Shown piece by piece: positions 22,956-34,653 of a stretch of DNA of 64,000 bases; the stretch's first letter is position 1, and each line of letters starts with the position of its first letter. The notes beneath the pieces were generated by a model, which worked only from the letters and a program-made list of their open reading frames with translations, was not told where the DNA came from and searched no databases. A program made the translations under genes and the position numbers. The DNA is from Brachypodium distachyon (lineage: Eukaryota; Streptophyta; Magnoliopsida; Poales; Poaceae). The DNA lies in the NCBI RefSeq assembly GCF_000005505.3, contig NC_016133.3, forward strand, positions 46,775,237-46,839,236. Reading direction: 5' to 3'.

Positions 22956-23400
22956 TTCTAGCTTCCTGTAGAGCCAACCATGGTGTTGGGAGGGTGACGG
23001 CAACGCCTAGAACCAAATTGGATGGTTGGTGTGTTGTTGCGAAGCAGGTCTAGGGCTGCATTTTGCGTCATTGACATCGAGAGGCATGGGTGCCCGAACA
23101 GGAATGAATTTTTGGTGGACCCTCGTTTGCTGGTGCGCAGTGGTCTACTGGTCTTTGATGGTGCTTCGCCTAGAGTTGCCACTATTCTTCAGTGCATTGC
23201 GAGCGTGGGAGACGACGCCTGGCATAGTGCAGGCTTGTTCAAGGGGAATGTTTTCAATAGCTTCTCAAGGTGGGGATCATGTGTGGGTTTTAAGAGAGTA
23301 TTGCGTTTGTATCGCCTAAGACCTCGTAATCGCATCGCGGATTTTTTTTCTTCAATATATATGATACACCTATACAGGTGTATTCTAGAAAAGAAAACAA
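22956..23400 (+). mobile_element. LINE-like 3' end
   Basis: The end is recognised by the segment 23361-23390: atgatacacctatacaggtgtattctagaaaa. The same segment, with a different loop, ends the LINE at 12830-13337. The upstream reading frame (23022-23400) has no domain I can name. Confidence 0.5.
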
Positions 23401-23466
23401 TGTCTGAAACTGAAAAGAGACATCACCTCGACCTTCAGGTAAGATCAGAGAAATCCGTGTTAACGA

Positions 23467-23576
23467 GCCTTGTTCCTAGTGCAAACGTAATATACATCCG
23501 GATCGGAACCTAGCTTGTTCCTGGGCCTTGTTCCCAGGCCAAACGTGAAATACATCCGGATTTGAACCTAGCTTGT
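23467..23576. repeat. 58 bp tandem duplication
   Basis: gccttgttcc...aaacgt...atacatccgga...gaacctagcttgtt occurs at 23467 and again at 23525, in direct orientation with a few differences. Confidence 0.75.
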
Positions 23577-23660
23577 TTTAGTTTGGTGAGTCTGATCTGC
23601 TTACGTACTCGATGACGGCCAGATGGACATGTAGTACGTGTTTCGTCACCATAGCTAGTA

Positions 23661-23898
23661 CTAGTTCCGTCCAACAATAGTTGAGGGCATTAGTTTTTCT
23701 TTTACCAATACCACAAATTACTATATTAGTAATATATAATTACATGAAATAAAATTGATATCCATTATATTTCTTTTCAAGAATATTTGTTTATGGTTAT
23801 GATTCTGATTACATTAGTCACATATTAATAAAGTAATTTATAGTCAAAATTTTAGTTAACCGAAACATAATATGTTCATTATTGTTGGACGGAGGGAG
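23661..23898. mobile_element. Stowaway MITE (238 bp)
   Basis: ctagttccgtccaacaat and attgttggacggagggag are the inverted ends; TA flanks at 23659-23660 and 23899-23900. Confidence 0.85.
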
Positions 23899-23946
23899 TA
23901 AGCCATCAGGTAGATCCACTCGGATACCGTAAACTGTAAAGGCTTA

Positions 23947-24124
23947 GGCCCTATTTGTTTGGGTTTCTGCTTCAGCTTTTGATGCTTCTAACCCTCTAAA
24001 AAACACTTCTCTTGTTTACACATGAAGTCGGGAAGCTTCTCAGATTCACGTGTAAACGAGAGAAGTGTTTTTTAGAAGGTTAGAAGTACCAAAAGCTGAA
24101 ACTGAAGCCCAAACAAATAGGGCC
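23947..24124. mobile_element. Tourist MITE (178 bp)
   Basis: ggccctatttgtttgggtttc and gaagcccaaacaaatagggcc are inverted ends; TTA flanks at 23944-23946 and 24125-24127. The interior (aaaacacttctctt / agagaagtgtttt) is also palindromic, so the unit folds into one hairpin. Confidence 0.9.
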
Positions 24125-24465
24125 TTAAACGGTCTTCGCCAACTGATGACGCCATGACGAAAAAACTATTCATGCTTCACAGCCGTAAGGACTCTTGAAT
24201 TCTGTAGTCGCGAAGATCAACTTTTTTTTGCGGAGAAAAAGGGCGTTCTACTAAATCACATAATAGTTTGGTTTCATTTCGTGTTTAACACGGCCAACAA
24301 CACGACAGGACCTGAGCTCAGCCACATGTCTGTCCTCGCATCACTCCTAGCAACATTGGCAGGAGTATGACTAGCAATATTTTGGGATCTATAAATCTTG
24401 ACAAACTTGAACACCGCTTTATCTCATGCACTAAGAACGTAAGAGGTGACCGATCCTCCTTAGTA

Positions 24466-24549
24466 CTCCCTCCATTCATGATTTTTGTCGAAATATTACA
24501 TGTAATATTTGGACAAAATTTTGAGACAAAACTTATGAAACGGAGGGAG
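24466..24549. mobile_element. Stowaway MITE (84 bp)
   Basis: ctccctccattcatgattt and ...ttatgaaacggagggag, with TA at 24464-24465 and 24550-24551. Confidence 0.85.
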
Positions 24550-25593
24550 TAGAATTTACCATCGCGATGGCAGTCGCACATTGGCGAAGATCAACTTGAC
24601 GTACAAGAACGTTCACGCGAGATGGAATATCATTATATTGGGTTGAGAGCGTACACTTGTGTTTTTGATTCCTACTCCGCTGCCAATGCCGGGCGAGATC
24701 GATGAACCTCATGAGTCCATCCTGACAAATGAAGGTCGTACGGAACAACGTATGTAATGATTGTAAACAAAAGTTTGATGAATAGATTTACTTTCCCTGC
24801 AAAAATAAAACCTCATGAGTCCGACTTGCCGCGTCATTACGATGATCACGCGGCGAGTTAACAACAGCGTGCCCGCGTCTGTCTCCTCCGAACAGAGCTT
24901 AACAGAGCTTGGATGGCGTACTGCTCATGCCGTCCTGGCGTGCTAGTCACTGAGCCGTGGGGTTCTCGCACGACACGGCATGCGTGCGGCGAGCAACCAT
25001 GGCCGCGTCTGACTCGCTCCACATGCGCGGCCGACGAGTTCCTCTGCTTCCTTCCGCTGTTCATGGTACTACTCCACGTTGGTTTAACCCGTAGGAAGAA
25101 CATTGAAGTTTTTACTCTGGTCATCCCGCCTCTGTAAAATGGTAGTCTGGTCAAAAAAGTAGGCGATAGAGCAGCAGGGTGTTAATGTTTGCAATCTGCA
25201 CCTGCAAAGTGTTCACTTCATCATCCACATCATGCAACCCACGAGCAATTTAATTTGGTAACATGACCCATATTTTCTTTGTTATGTACCATCTTTCTAA
25301 GGATTACAAATATTAGCTTCTTTTTTTTATTTCTCCAAAATATTTAATGTTCATGTACGTCAAAATTGCTCCTATTACTTCACACGTGTTTTGGATGATC
25401 AAGTCGTTTGATTCTACAATATTCTTATTTTTTTTGCATTTGAACATTTTATTATTATTTGTTCGTAACTCCAATTTTCAAAGTCCAATGACGAGTTTGG
25501 TATGGAGAACCGTATTTGTGACATTTATTTTATCACCTTCATATTGTGTTGTCACTATGTTGAGGCTTGTGCGGTTTGTTGGTCTATATGAAA
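24550..25593. other. intergenic, no gene supported
   Basis: Open frames at 24858-25154 (minus) and 24913-25137 (plus) are antisense to each other and lack domains. Nothing else seen. Confidence 0.4.
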
Positions 25594-26299
25594 CTAGCTA
25601 AGTACCCGTGCGTTGCAACGGAGAGACAAATATTTCAATGATTTATGTTTCAAATATAGATTACGCATGTCCATCGACCGATCGAATTTTTTTCTTTCCA
25701 AAACGTAATTGACAAACACAGAACTTACCTTAATTTGTGGAACTTACCTTCCACATGGGCTTAATTTTCTCAAATATAGATTACGCATGGTTTCCTTAAT
25801 TTGTGGAACTTACCTTGCTATGGGCTTAATTTGTGAAACTTACCCTGATATGTAATTAATTTGTGGAACTTACCCTGCGGCAGGACTGCGTCCCATGGCG
25901 ACGTCCACGGGGACCGGCAGTGCGGCACCCCACGGCGGCGGCGGCGGGACTGCGTCCCATGGCGGCGGCGGCGGGGACCGGCAGTGCCGCACCCCATGGC
26001 GGCGGCGGCGGCGTGGACCGGTACATGGAGGGATGGGCGCGGGAGGGATGGTGAGGGAGAGGAAGGGATCGAGTGGGTTCCGGTGGAGAGGAGAGATTTC
26101 GGGAGAGGAGAGGCTGGTGGGCGGTGGCGGCGGCTCGCGTGGCAGGGAGCAGCGGTGGCATGCGGGCTGGGCGAGATGCGAGAAAAGGAAAGAGAAAAAC
26201 GAATCGGGAGTTCGGGCGGTGGCATATGGATGTAATTTCTGTGAATTTGGGAGGACGGACCGACGACCAACCAAACTACAAATTAAGTAGTAGTAAAGA
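25594..26299 (-). mobile_element. non-autonomous Helitron with GC-rich cargo (706 bp)
   Basis: On the minus strand it starts TCTTTACTACTACTT and ends CTAG preceded by the hairpin CCGTTGCAACGCACGG. It lies between A (25593) and T (26300). The termini match the 245 bp element at 18324. Inside, 25875-26230 is strongly GC-rich (repeated catggcggcggcgg) with frames open on both strands, unlike the AT-rich ends; this could be captured host sequence, a known Helitron habit, but no gene is recognisable. Confidence 0.8.
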
Positions 26300-27420
26300 T
26301 TGCACGAATGAGTTGGTTTTTCTTTTTTCTTTTGCAAAGAATGATTTGTTTTTTCACAACCCATATTTTTGCAGGTCATGCTATACGCGTCTCACTAGCT
26401 CCGTACCTGATCCCTATTGTTTCGGATGAAGGGGTGGGAGTCTACTGACTTTAGGTGCAACAGACTTGAGACGGTGATTAGGGGGTTGTTCAGCCGGTTT
26501 GTGTGACGCGTCACTCTTAGGCTTGAAGGTGTTTTTTGATTCATCTTGGTTATGCCTTGAAACTTGTACCTTGATTGTTTGAGACTTGTATTTTGAATGT
26601 TGCTTAATAATATGATGGTTGTTGCATCATCCATGCAGAGGTCAGGATTTGCCCTCCTTTAAAGAATGTATGATTATTTTTCATAAGACACATTTGTACT
26701 AATTCATATAAAAGTTACCTTCCACAAGTTATACAACATGAAAATATAAGATATGCTTTTTAAGAATTAGGGATTGCCATAAACACAAAGAAAAAGAATT
26801 CATTAGGTCCAAATCTATACAGAAAAAATTTCTTGGAATCAAGTGGACGGAGTCAATGAGTCATGCTGGAAAAATCCTTAAACATTCTAACAAGGCAACA
26901 TATCAGGTGAAAACTTCCATCGGATTCAAAACTCCTAATCATATCCATTAGATTTAAAATAAAGGTTTATTTAAAGGCACTTTATGAAGAAAAAACATGA
27001 GTTGGGATTCTCTAGGGTCTTTTCGATAAAATGCACATAAGTGATTAAAGATTTCACATTTATCTCATCCGTTTATTTAAGATCTAACGGTTAGGATGGA
27101 AATTTTCAACTTTGTGAGATTTCATCCGATAAATTCCCTTTAACAATGCGTCAAGCATATATGCCTTGCATCGCATTTGCAGTTGCAGAAAATCTTCTTC
27201 TCAGATTAAAATCAGATAAACTCTTTATTATGGGGCTGGACGTCTGGACCCAATGAAGAGAATTAACCGCAGCGTTGAGTACTCCAGTAAACCGCTCACG
27301 TCCACCGCCATCAACGCGCAATAAGATAGGGGCCGCTGGAAATCTCCTCAGATTCCTCTCCGTCTCCCCCAGTACCACAATCCCCACTTCGCAAAAACCC
27401 CAACTCGCCGCCGCACCACC
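26300..27420. other. 5' flank of the ClpB-like pseudogene
   Basis: AT-rich sequence without a gene. No clear TATA box can be assigned to the pseudogene downstream. Confidence 0.35.
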
Positions 27421-28909
27421 ATGTCCTCCGGCAGCACGCCCTGGGACATCGAAGGCCCTCCCATCCAGTTTAGAAACAGCGTCACCGGCGATCCCTCCAT
27501 CCATCGCAGATACAATGAGTACGAGGATGACGGCGAGCTCCTCCCGCCGCCGCTGGGACGGCGCCGCTACTTCGGCGAAGAGATCCCTTCCTCCCACACC
27601 CCATTCCGTCTCAGAGCCTCCTTGCTCTCCCGGGAGTATCGGTCGCTCGCCAGGTCCCTCCACCGTCGTAACACTCCCACCCTCGCGCTCCCCTCGAGGA
27701 GGCGCACGGCTGCACCGTCATCCAGTTCGACGGAGGCCGTCATCGTTGGCCCGACGGCGGAGGTGAACCCGCCGCTGAAATATCGGCATTCGGTCTCTGC
27801 TTCTGCTGCTGCCGCTGCCGCCACCTCCAGCAGAGCAGCCGCGGCATTCGCCGTGACCCCGACTGCAAGAGCGCTGAGCCCTGTCGCCTCCTCGACCGCT
27901 GATCCGTCGCCCGCCGGTTTGGCAGCCGCCTTGGCCTACGGTGCCGGCCGTTGGATCCCAGGCTTCGGGCCGAAGCTGCCCGCTGTGAAAACCCCCGTCA
28001 CCAGATCGAGGACTTCTGCCGAAGGTGGCCATGGTTTTAGTGCCGGCGCCGCGCCTAAGGTGGATAAAGCTCTGAGCGCGTACGGTCGGGACATGACGGC
28101 CACGGCAGGCAAGACTGATCCGGTGATCGGCCGCGACGACGAGATCGATCGAATCGTCTGCATCCTCTGTCGCCGGACCAAAAACAGCGCCGTGCTCGTT
28201 GGCGCACCAGGGGTTGGCAAGACGGCCATCGCCGAGGGCCTTGCTCAGCGCATCACCGCTGGGACGGTACCTGCCGCGCTTGCAGGTGCACGTGTCGTGG
28301 AGGTCGATCTCGGGGCGATGGTGGCCGGGACCAAGTACCGTGGCATGTTCGAGGAACGCCTCAAGAATGTGATTAAGGAGGCGGAGGATTCGGAAGGAAA
28401 GGTGATTCTGTTCATCGACGAGGTCCACATGCTTGTCGGCGCTGGTAAGTGCAAAGGCGGCAGCATGGATGGTGTATCCGCTGCGTGGGTGCTAGTACAT
28501 TTGATGATTATCTGAAGTACATTGAGAAGGATGCTGCATTGGAACGGCGGTTGCAGAAGGTGCACGTGGAGGAGCCGAGCACGCAGGCAACCATTGCCAT
28601 TCTGCAGGGGCTAAAACAGCGGTATGAAGAGCACCATGGCTTGAAAATTCAGGATGCTGCTCTTGTTACCGCTGCACAGCTTGCTGGGCGCTATGTCACT
28701 GGTGAGGAATCGTAATTTTCTTTCCAGCTTGCTTGCATTGGTTTCCTGGGTACTGCATTATATGGCCACTTGGGTTGGGGACTTGTGGTGGGTTTATTAG
28801 AAGCTGGCTGTAGCTATAAAATGGATCTAAGTTGCATTACAAATCGACATTGTATAAGGCTTGGTGTGGCTAGTAGATAACAATTGCTGTTAGAGTATGA
28901 TTATTAGTA

Positions 28910-29162
28910 CTTCCTCCGTTTCTAAATATAAGATGTTCTAGTTTTGTCCTAAGTCAAACTTGTTAAAGTTTCACCAAGTTCATAGAAAACATATACTAGC
29001 ATCTATAACTCTAAATTAGTTTTAATAAATCCATCATGATATATCTCTTCATAGTGTACTTATTTGATATTGTACCAATTAGTATTTTTTTCTATAAACT
29101 TGGTCAACTTGATAATTTTGACCTCGGACAAAGCTAGAACATCTTATATTGAGGAACAGAGG
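28910..29162. mobile_element. Stowaway-type MITE (253 bp) in intron
   Basis: cttcctccgtttctaaatat and atattgaggaacagagg are the ends, with TA at 28908-28909 and 29163-29164. It lies in the first intron of the ClpB-like pseudogene and is the intact relative of the fragment at 8658. Confidence 0.8.
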
Positions 29163-29452
29163 TATTAGCATGCATACAAGGGATGGATATTACATTCCAA
29201 TATGTGTGAGAAGTTGGAAAGTTCTTGAATACAGTATTCCAAGATTGACAGAGACACATACTTTAAGTTGGGTCATATTTTAAGTATGATTGGACAAAGT
29301 TGGCCAACTCATGGGCAAGCAAAACCATGACCTGTTATTTTTTTCTAGCCAAGTTTTGTTTGGGCAAACTTGGGCTCAAACCAAACACACCCTTAGATAC
29401 ATGTTTTTTTAGCAAAAATATCTGTAACTTTCTAGAACACGGAAACCATTAC

Positions 29453-29737
29453 GGCCCCATTCGTTTCATGGGATTTTCAAAGAAAATCCAAAGGATCGAG
29501 GATTCCTTAGGAAAATGTACTTTGGATGCATTCGTTTCGTAGGAAACAAGCAAATTGATTCCTTAGGATTTTCACTGAATTCCTTTGATTTTGGAGGAAA
29601 ATGAACATTAGGTCCAACCTCTTTTTTCTCATAGGAATGAAGTTGGACCGTTTCTTAGGATGGCAAGTGCCACCCTATGACAATTCTAAGGTTTGCTCTT
29701 TTCCTATGTTTTGCTTTCCTTTGAACCGAACGAGCCC
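29453..29737. mobile_element. Tourist-like MITE (285 bp)
   Basis: ggccccattcgtttca and tgaaccgaacgagccc form imperfect inverted ends; tac lies on both sides (29450-29452 and 29738-29740). It lies in the same intron. Confidence 0.65.
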
Positions 29738-30947
29738 TACACATCAACTGGAAAAAAAAAGAACAATGATCCTAGGAAAACCACAAGGCGCCTCTTAAAA
29801 AAAATCACCCCAGTCATTGTATTCGTTGGTCTTTCCTGTTCGGACCGCCTCGGATTTTCTCTGGCTCTCTAGCAAAGCAGTGTCAGATAAAAATGAGCAA
29901 ACATGACCACGTTCTCACAAAAGCACATGAGTTTGAGACGCCACCAAAGTTTGGAGCTGCACCCTGAAATAGCCAGCCGTCATGTTAGAAGGGGCATTGG
30001 CTGGGCTTCACCCTGGAATCTGCTGGTCCTTGATACACCAAGGTTGATGGATAAGGAATCCCACCATGCAGCAAAACAATAGAGACCAAAATAAACTCGC
30101 AGGACTAAGCAAGCCAAATCTGCAATGCTTCAAAATCACCAACTCTGCCGCTGGAGAAGGCAACACTGCAATGTGGAAGGAACTCTTCCATGGATTGCTG
30201 ATTCCCGCCAATTCAATGCCATGGAACACCAAAATTATAGCAGGAAGACTGGAAGAGACCTAACTACACGACCCGAACATAGACCCAGGTTCCTCCCACC
30301 TCTTGATGCTGAGGTGGCCATCAAAGGCGAGAGGGACTGGTGGATCCACCGGCCATAAGAGATGGATTCGCCGGCTGCTAGGGTTTTCTTCGGCCCAGTG
30401 CTTGGAGGCAACTTAGTTCTATGGAATTGTATTGCATGTTAATGCTGTCAATGCCAGAGTCTTGGCTCTCCATGAAACAAACATGATGAGTGTTCAGTAA
30501 TCAGTAGTTGCAGTCACCTAGTCAGCTGGAAGTACGATGAAAATTGAGAAGGGGGAGGGAATGAAAATTAAAAAGGGGCGGAAGAAAACGGAATGCACTC
30601 TTAATTGGTCATGATTAGATGACCATCCTTACGCCCATCTTTGTCTTATGCTATCATTTTATAATTTAAAACTATTTACATAAACGTTGTGGGCCCACTG
30701 TAGTTTCTGTAAAAAAAACATAAACGCTGTGCCCTACAATTGAAGGGCATGAGTGATTATATTAAAGCTTTATTGACTCTTGTGAGATACATTAAGTTAA
30801 AATAGTTTGCAAATCATGTATACTGATGAAGTAAATTTGTGGCAGGGTCGAGTAAATAGTGCAGCTTGTAATGTTTTCCATTGAGCTGCTTGCATGTGTA
30901 GTAACAGTGTATTTTAGAGAATTGATGAATCCTGTTACTGCCTGCAG
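29738..30947. other. rest of pseudogene intron 1
   Basis: Intron sequence. The part 30000-30420 is more GC-rich, with short domain-free open frames on both strands, and may be another insertion; I cannot identify it. Confidence 0.4.
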
Positions 30948-32590
30948 GTCGTCAATTTCCTGATGAGGCAATCGACCTGATTGACGAGGCATGTGCTACC
31001 ACAAGGATGCTGTTTGACAGCCAAAAACAAGTGAACGGAGCGCAAAGTAGCTCTGCGGAAGTAGTGAAGGAAGAAATTGTTGGCCCAGATCATGTTGCAC
31101 AAGTACACATTCTTTCTGCAGTCTTTGTGAATATTTGATTGTGTCAATGCAATCTCTTTGTGAATATTATTAATTGTTTCTACGTAATATGCTTGTCATG
31201 TTCCAATGTTATTTGAAGGTTGTGAGCCGATGGACAGGAATTCTTGTCACTACGCTTGATCAAGATGAGAAGGATAAGCTAATCCACCTTGCTGACAGAT
31301 TGCATGAGCGAGTTGTTGGCCAGGACGAAGCAGTCAATTTGGTTGCGCAGGCAGTGTGACGCGCTAGGTCTGGCCTTGATCAATCTGGCCAACCCATAGG
31401 ATCTTTCCTCTTTCTGGGACCGACTGGTGTTGGAAAGACTGAGCTTGCGAAAGCTCTGGCTGAGCAGCTATCTGACAGTGAGAAGATGTTGGTTCGCTTT
31501 GACATGTCTGAGTATGTTAATAGTGGATCTGTGTTGCGTCTCATTGGAGCACCTCCGAGGTTTGTATATCGTGCTATTTGTCAATTTTAAATTTCCTTAC
31601 TAATTGTTAGTTTGACTGATTTTAGTGTTTACTTTGTAACGTCTTTGAAGTTATCATGGTCACGAAGATGGTGGACAACTGACTGAGAAAATCAGTAGGC
31701 GTCCATACAGTGTGGTCCTTTTTGATGAGGTGGAGAAGGCAGATCCCTCGGTGTTCAATGTTTTTCTTCAGCTCCTTGATGATGGTATGCTGACTGATGG
31801 CAAAGGCAAGACCGTAGATTTCAAGAATACCATCATCATTATGACCTCAAATCTAGGAGCGGAGCACCTGACGGCAGGAATTTGTGGAGAAACAACAATG
31901 GGAGTTGCACGGGACCTTGTCACGAAAGCGGTGTGTAAATCACGAACCACTTATTGTAAGGCCGCAAAAGACTTTCTGATTGTCATTTATACATGTTTGT
32001 GCAGGTTCAGAAACACTTCAAGCCTGAGCTTCTGAACAGATTGAGTGAGATGGTGATATTTGAGCCTCTTTCGCATGAAATCTGAAGGAGGTGGTCAAAA
32101 TCCAGATGAAAAACGTCGTTGCCAGTTTAGCTGACAAAGGCATCTCCCTATTTACAAGTGATGCTGCGTTGGATGTCATTTTGTGAGAATCATACAACCC
32201 GGTAAGTAAAGTTTTATTTTCAAAATTACTGCTGAGATCAGCTTCCTGCAGTCAAATAACCTGGAGATATTTGCTGCGTTCTCTTGGCAGTTGTACGGTG
32301 CAAGACCCATAAGGAGGTGGGTGCAGAAGAATGTGATGACAAAGCTCTCCGAGTTGCTGGTCAATGGAGAAGCAGGTGAGGGGTCTACAGTTTCCATTGA
32401 TGCCATGGCCGATACGAAGGGGCTGAGATATGAAGTGGTGACGAAGAAGGTGGGAGATGTGCGGGGCAAGACGCCGGTGGTGGAGCTTCCTAGCGACTCT
32501 GACGACAGCAGCGATGATGAGGCCGAGGACATTCCCGCGAAGAAGAAGGCGAAGACGGTCCGCTTCAGCGTACCAGCAGATCGCAAGTGA

Positions 32591-33100
32591 ATGAGCTTGG
32601 TCTCATCTACTTCCTTCGGTATTAGTCAATAATAACTAGCAGCAAGATAGGACTACGTACTGAGTCAGTCTATAGTCTGACCTCTTTCTTGCTTGCTAGC
32701 ATTAAGATAGGACTACGTAACGTATGCACTAAGCCAAAGTGTGAGCTCTTCATTGCTACTGTGGTTTTGCTCCCAAGCTCGCCTCCTTTATTTCGTCAGT
32801 GACAGTCTGTTGGTAAATGCTGCTCTACATATATATTATGTCTGGTCTATAATCTACCGGTCTATATTACTTCTTCCGTCTCAAAATAATTGACGTGGAT
32901 GTATAAGAATCTATACAAATTCATGCCACTTAATTTCCGGACGGTGGGAGTAGTATATATGGTATTCTTACGTAATACGTTATCGTTGTTTTCTTGAATC
33001 TGGATCGTGGCGTCGCGCCGATTCTCTGATCGTTGTAAACTCGGAATCCCGGCGTATCCTCTCCTATGGAACCATGAGCGGAATTTCAAATACATGGCCC
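32591..33100. other. 3' flank with decayed MITE
   Basis: No gene. A weak Stowaway-like pair (ttcttccgtctcaaaataatt near 32870 and aatttccggacggtgggag near 32933) flanked by ta marks an old MITE at about 32870-32951. Confidence 0.45.
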
Positions 33101-34079
33101 GAGAACAACTCTAGCAGATACCAAAAGGGGGTGATCTGAACTAGTCTTTCAGTTTGGGGCCGAAAAAAGCGGTCTGTACGAAGGGAGCGGCTCCGGCCCG
33201 AAAAAAAGAGTTCAGGGTAACAAACGGCCTCTCCCGAGGTACGTATATCTCGGCTCAGAGGGAGCGGTCTGTATAAAAAACGAACAGACCGCCGCACCAA
33301 AACCCCCTTCATTGCCTTTTTGTCGCGAAGCCCTTCTTCTCAGGCGGCCGTACCCGTTCCCCACGCGGCCAGGGAAACCCTAGCGGGCCGCCCGCCGCCG
33401 CTTCGAGGGGGCGGAAGAGAGGACTCTGCCGCCTCAGCAACTACGGCGGCCTTATCGGCCACCTCTCGTCGTACCCAAACCGCCCTCCGACGGATGGAGG
33501 TGGCGTCCGGGAGCTCAATTGCTGTGAGCACTCTGCTTCGGGAGGAGGCGGAGAGCTCCTGCGCGGCGGTGCGACATGCCCCCCGCCCGAAACCTTCCAC
33601 CACCTCCTCCTCGCCTCCTCTGCATCTGGCGACGGCAAAGTGTCAGGTGGAAGCGTCGTGGAAGAGGCGGCGTGGCGCCAAGCGAAGGAGCAAGCCAACG
33701 TCGACTGGGCGGTTCATCTCTACCTCGCTGGCATGAATGCCGACAAGATCATTGTCTTCTCCGACGATGAGTAGGCGGCGACGAGAAGACCCCAAGGAGC
33801 TTTTGGTTTTTGCTGGAAATTGCTCCTCCAAAGTACTTAGTTTTACTTGTAGTTTAAATTAATGAACCTGTTCTATCTTATGTGATCATGTGTTAATTAT
33901 GAACTTGCATAGTATTAACTTGCTATGTTTAGAACGCGCGAATCGATCCGTGTTCAAATTTCTGTTCAGGTCAGTATATGTTCTTTCCGACACCTTCAGG
34001 TACTGAACTTCTGAGTTTAGTCCAATCGAACTCGCGTAGTTCAGATCGCGGGCATTCAGTATCTGCTAGAGTTGCTCTA
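33101..34079 (+). mobile_element. Harbinger-related element C
   Basis: gagaacaactctagcagatac on the left and gtatctgctagagttgctct on the right are inverted repeats of about 20 bp with two mismatches. The unit of about 980 bp carries a decayed ORF (33494-33774). A taa follows the right end, but the left flank has no matching duplication. Confidence 0.7.
33494..33774 (+). pseudogene. transposon-carried ORF, frameshifted
   Basis: It starts MEVASGSSIAVST in one frame. The end lies in another frame: SGGSVVEEAAWRQ, AKEQANVDWAVHLY, then IIVFSDDE with a stop at 33772-33774. A frame change between the parts (about 33560-33640) means it is probably broken. The C-terminal half resembles that of the minus-strand ORF at 22235-22702. 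Function unknown. Confidence 0.45.
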
Positions 34080-34653
34080 AGTATTGTGAAAGGGGTCGAA
34101 CTGTTGAGGATGGGGATCATGGCGCGTGGGAGACGGAGAGGAAATGAATATCTGGCACCATTCATGGATCCCGAGGGATGGCAGTCGACGCCCTATTACT
34201 CCACGGAGTCGCACGATTTTGGAGCGCTTTGGATCTGAATGACCCAATTACACATCAGCGGTATGTTCTACTTGTATAGGATATTTTCTAGGAGGAGGAT
34301 GCAAGCCTTAAATTCTTGGGTCTTACTATGGCTCGGGCGACTCCATTTCTCAGTTAACCAGCCCAAGCAACTCTATTTTGCTAAGTGTGATACTCTAGCG
34401 AGCAATTTTTTGATAGGTAGGAGCCTCTAGCTAGTAAAGCAACGGACTTTGATGCAGAATATTAAAGATGGGCCCGTGAACTTTAGTACTTCTGCTTGCA
34501 AAATGCAAAAGCAATGCTTCGGCTAAAGAAAATGACCGTTGCTAACGAAATCATAACATATGCATTGCACAGCCAAGGCCAAGGCAAGCGTTGCATCGCC
34601 ATGACAATTTATTTAAGAAGAGAGAGAGGAACAAAAGTCAATAAAAAGAATAG
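34080..34653. other. intergenic, no gene seen
   Basis: Short open frames only, with no domain. Nothing recognisable. Confidence 0.4.

Larger units (their letters stand above)
27421..32590 (+). pseudogene. ClpB/Hsp101-like AAA+ ATPase, degenerate
   Basis: Exons fit 27421-28701, 30948-31102, 31219-31559, 31651-31930, 32005-32201 and 32291-32590, all with GT-AG borders. The first AAA+ domain has Walker A GAPGVGKT (residues about 261-268) and Walker [10 protein letters not shown]; the second has GPTGVGKT (31417-31440), [11 protein letters not shown] and the C-terminal YGARPIRRW. The first 200 residues are low-complexity and replace the Clp N-domain. Between IDEACA and GPDHVAQVVSRW only about 27 residues remain, where Hsp101 has a coiled-coil M-domain of over 100. 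Lesions: a deletion with frameshift between SMDG (about 28470) and RCVGAS; TGA at 31357-31359; a one-base loss near 32082 in PLSHE; TGA at 32184-32186. The tail is acidic then basic (SDSDDSSDDEAED, KKKAK). It should not make a working disaggregase. A 2.2 kb intron holds MITEs. Confidence 0.88.

Noticed and set aside
27718..28428. 236-codon minus-strand frame
   Set aside because: Antisense shadow of exon 1 of the ClpB-like pseudogene.
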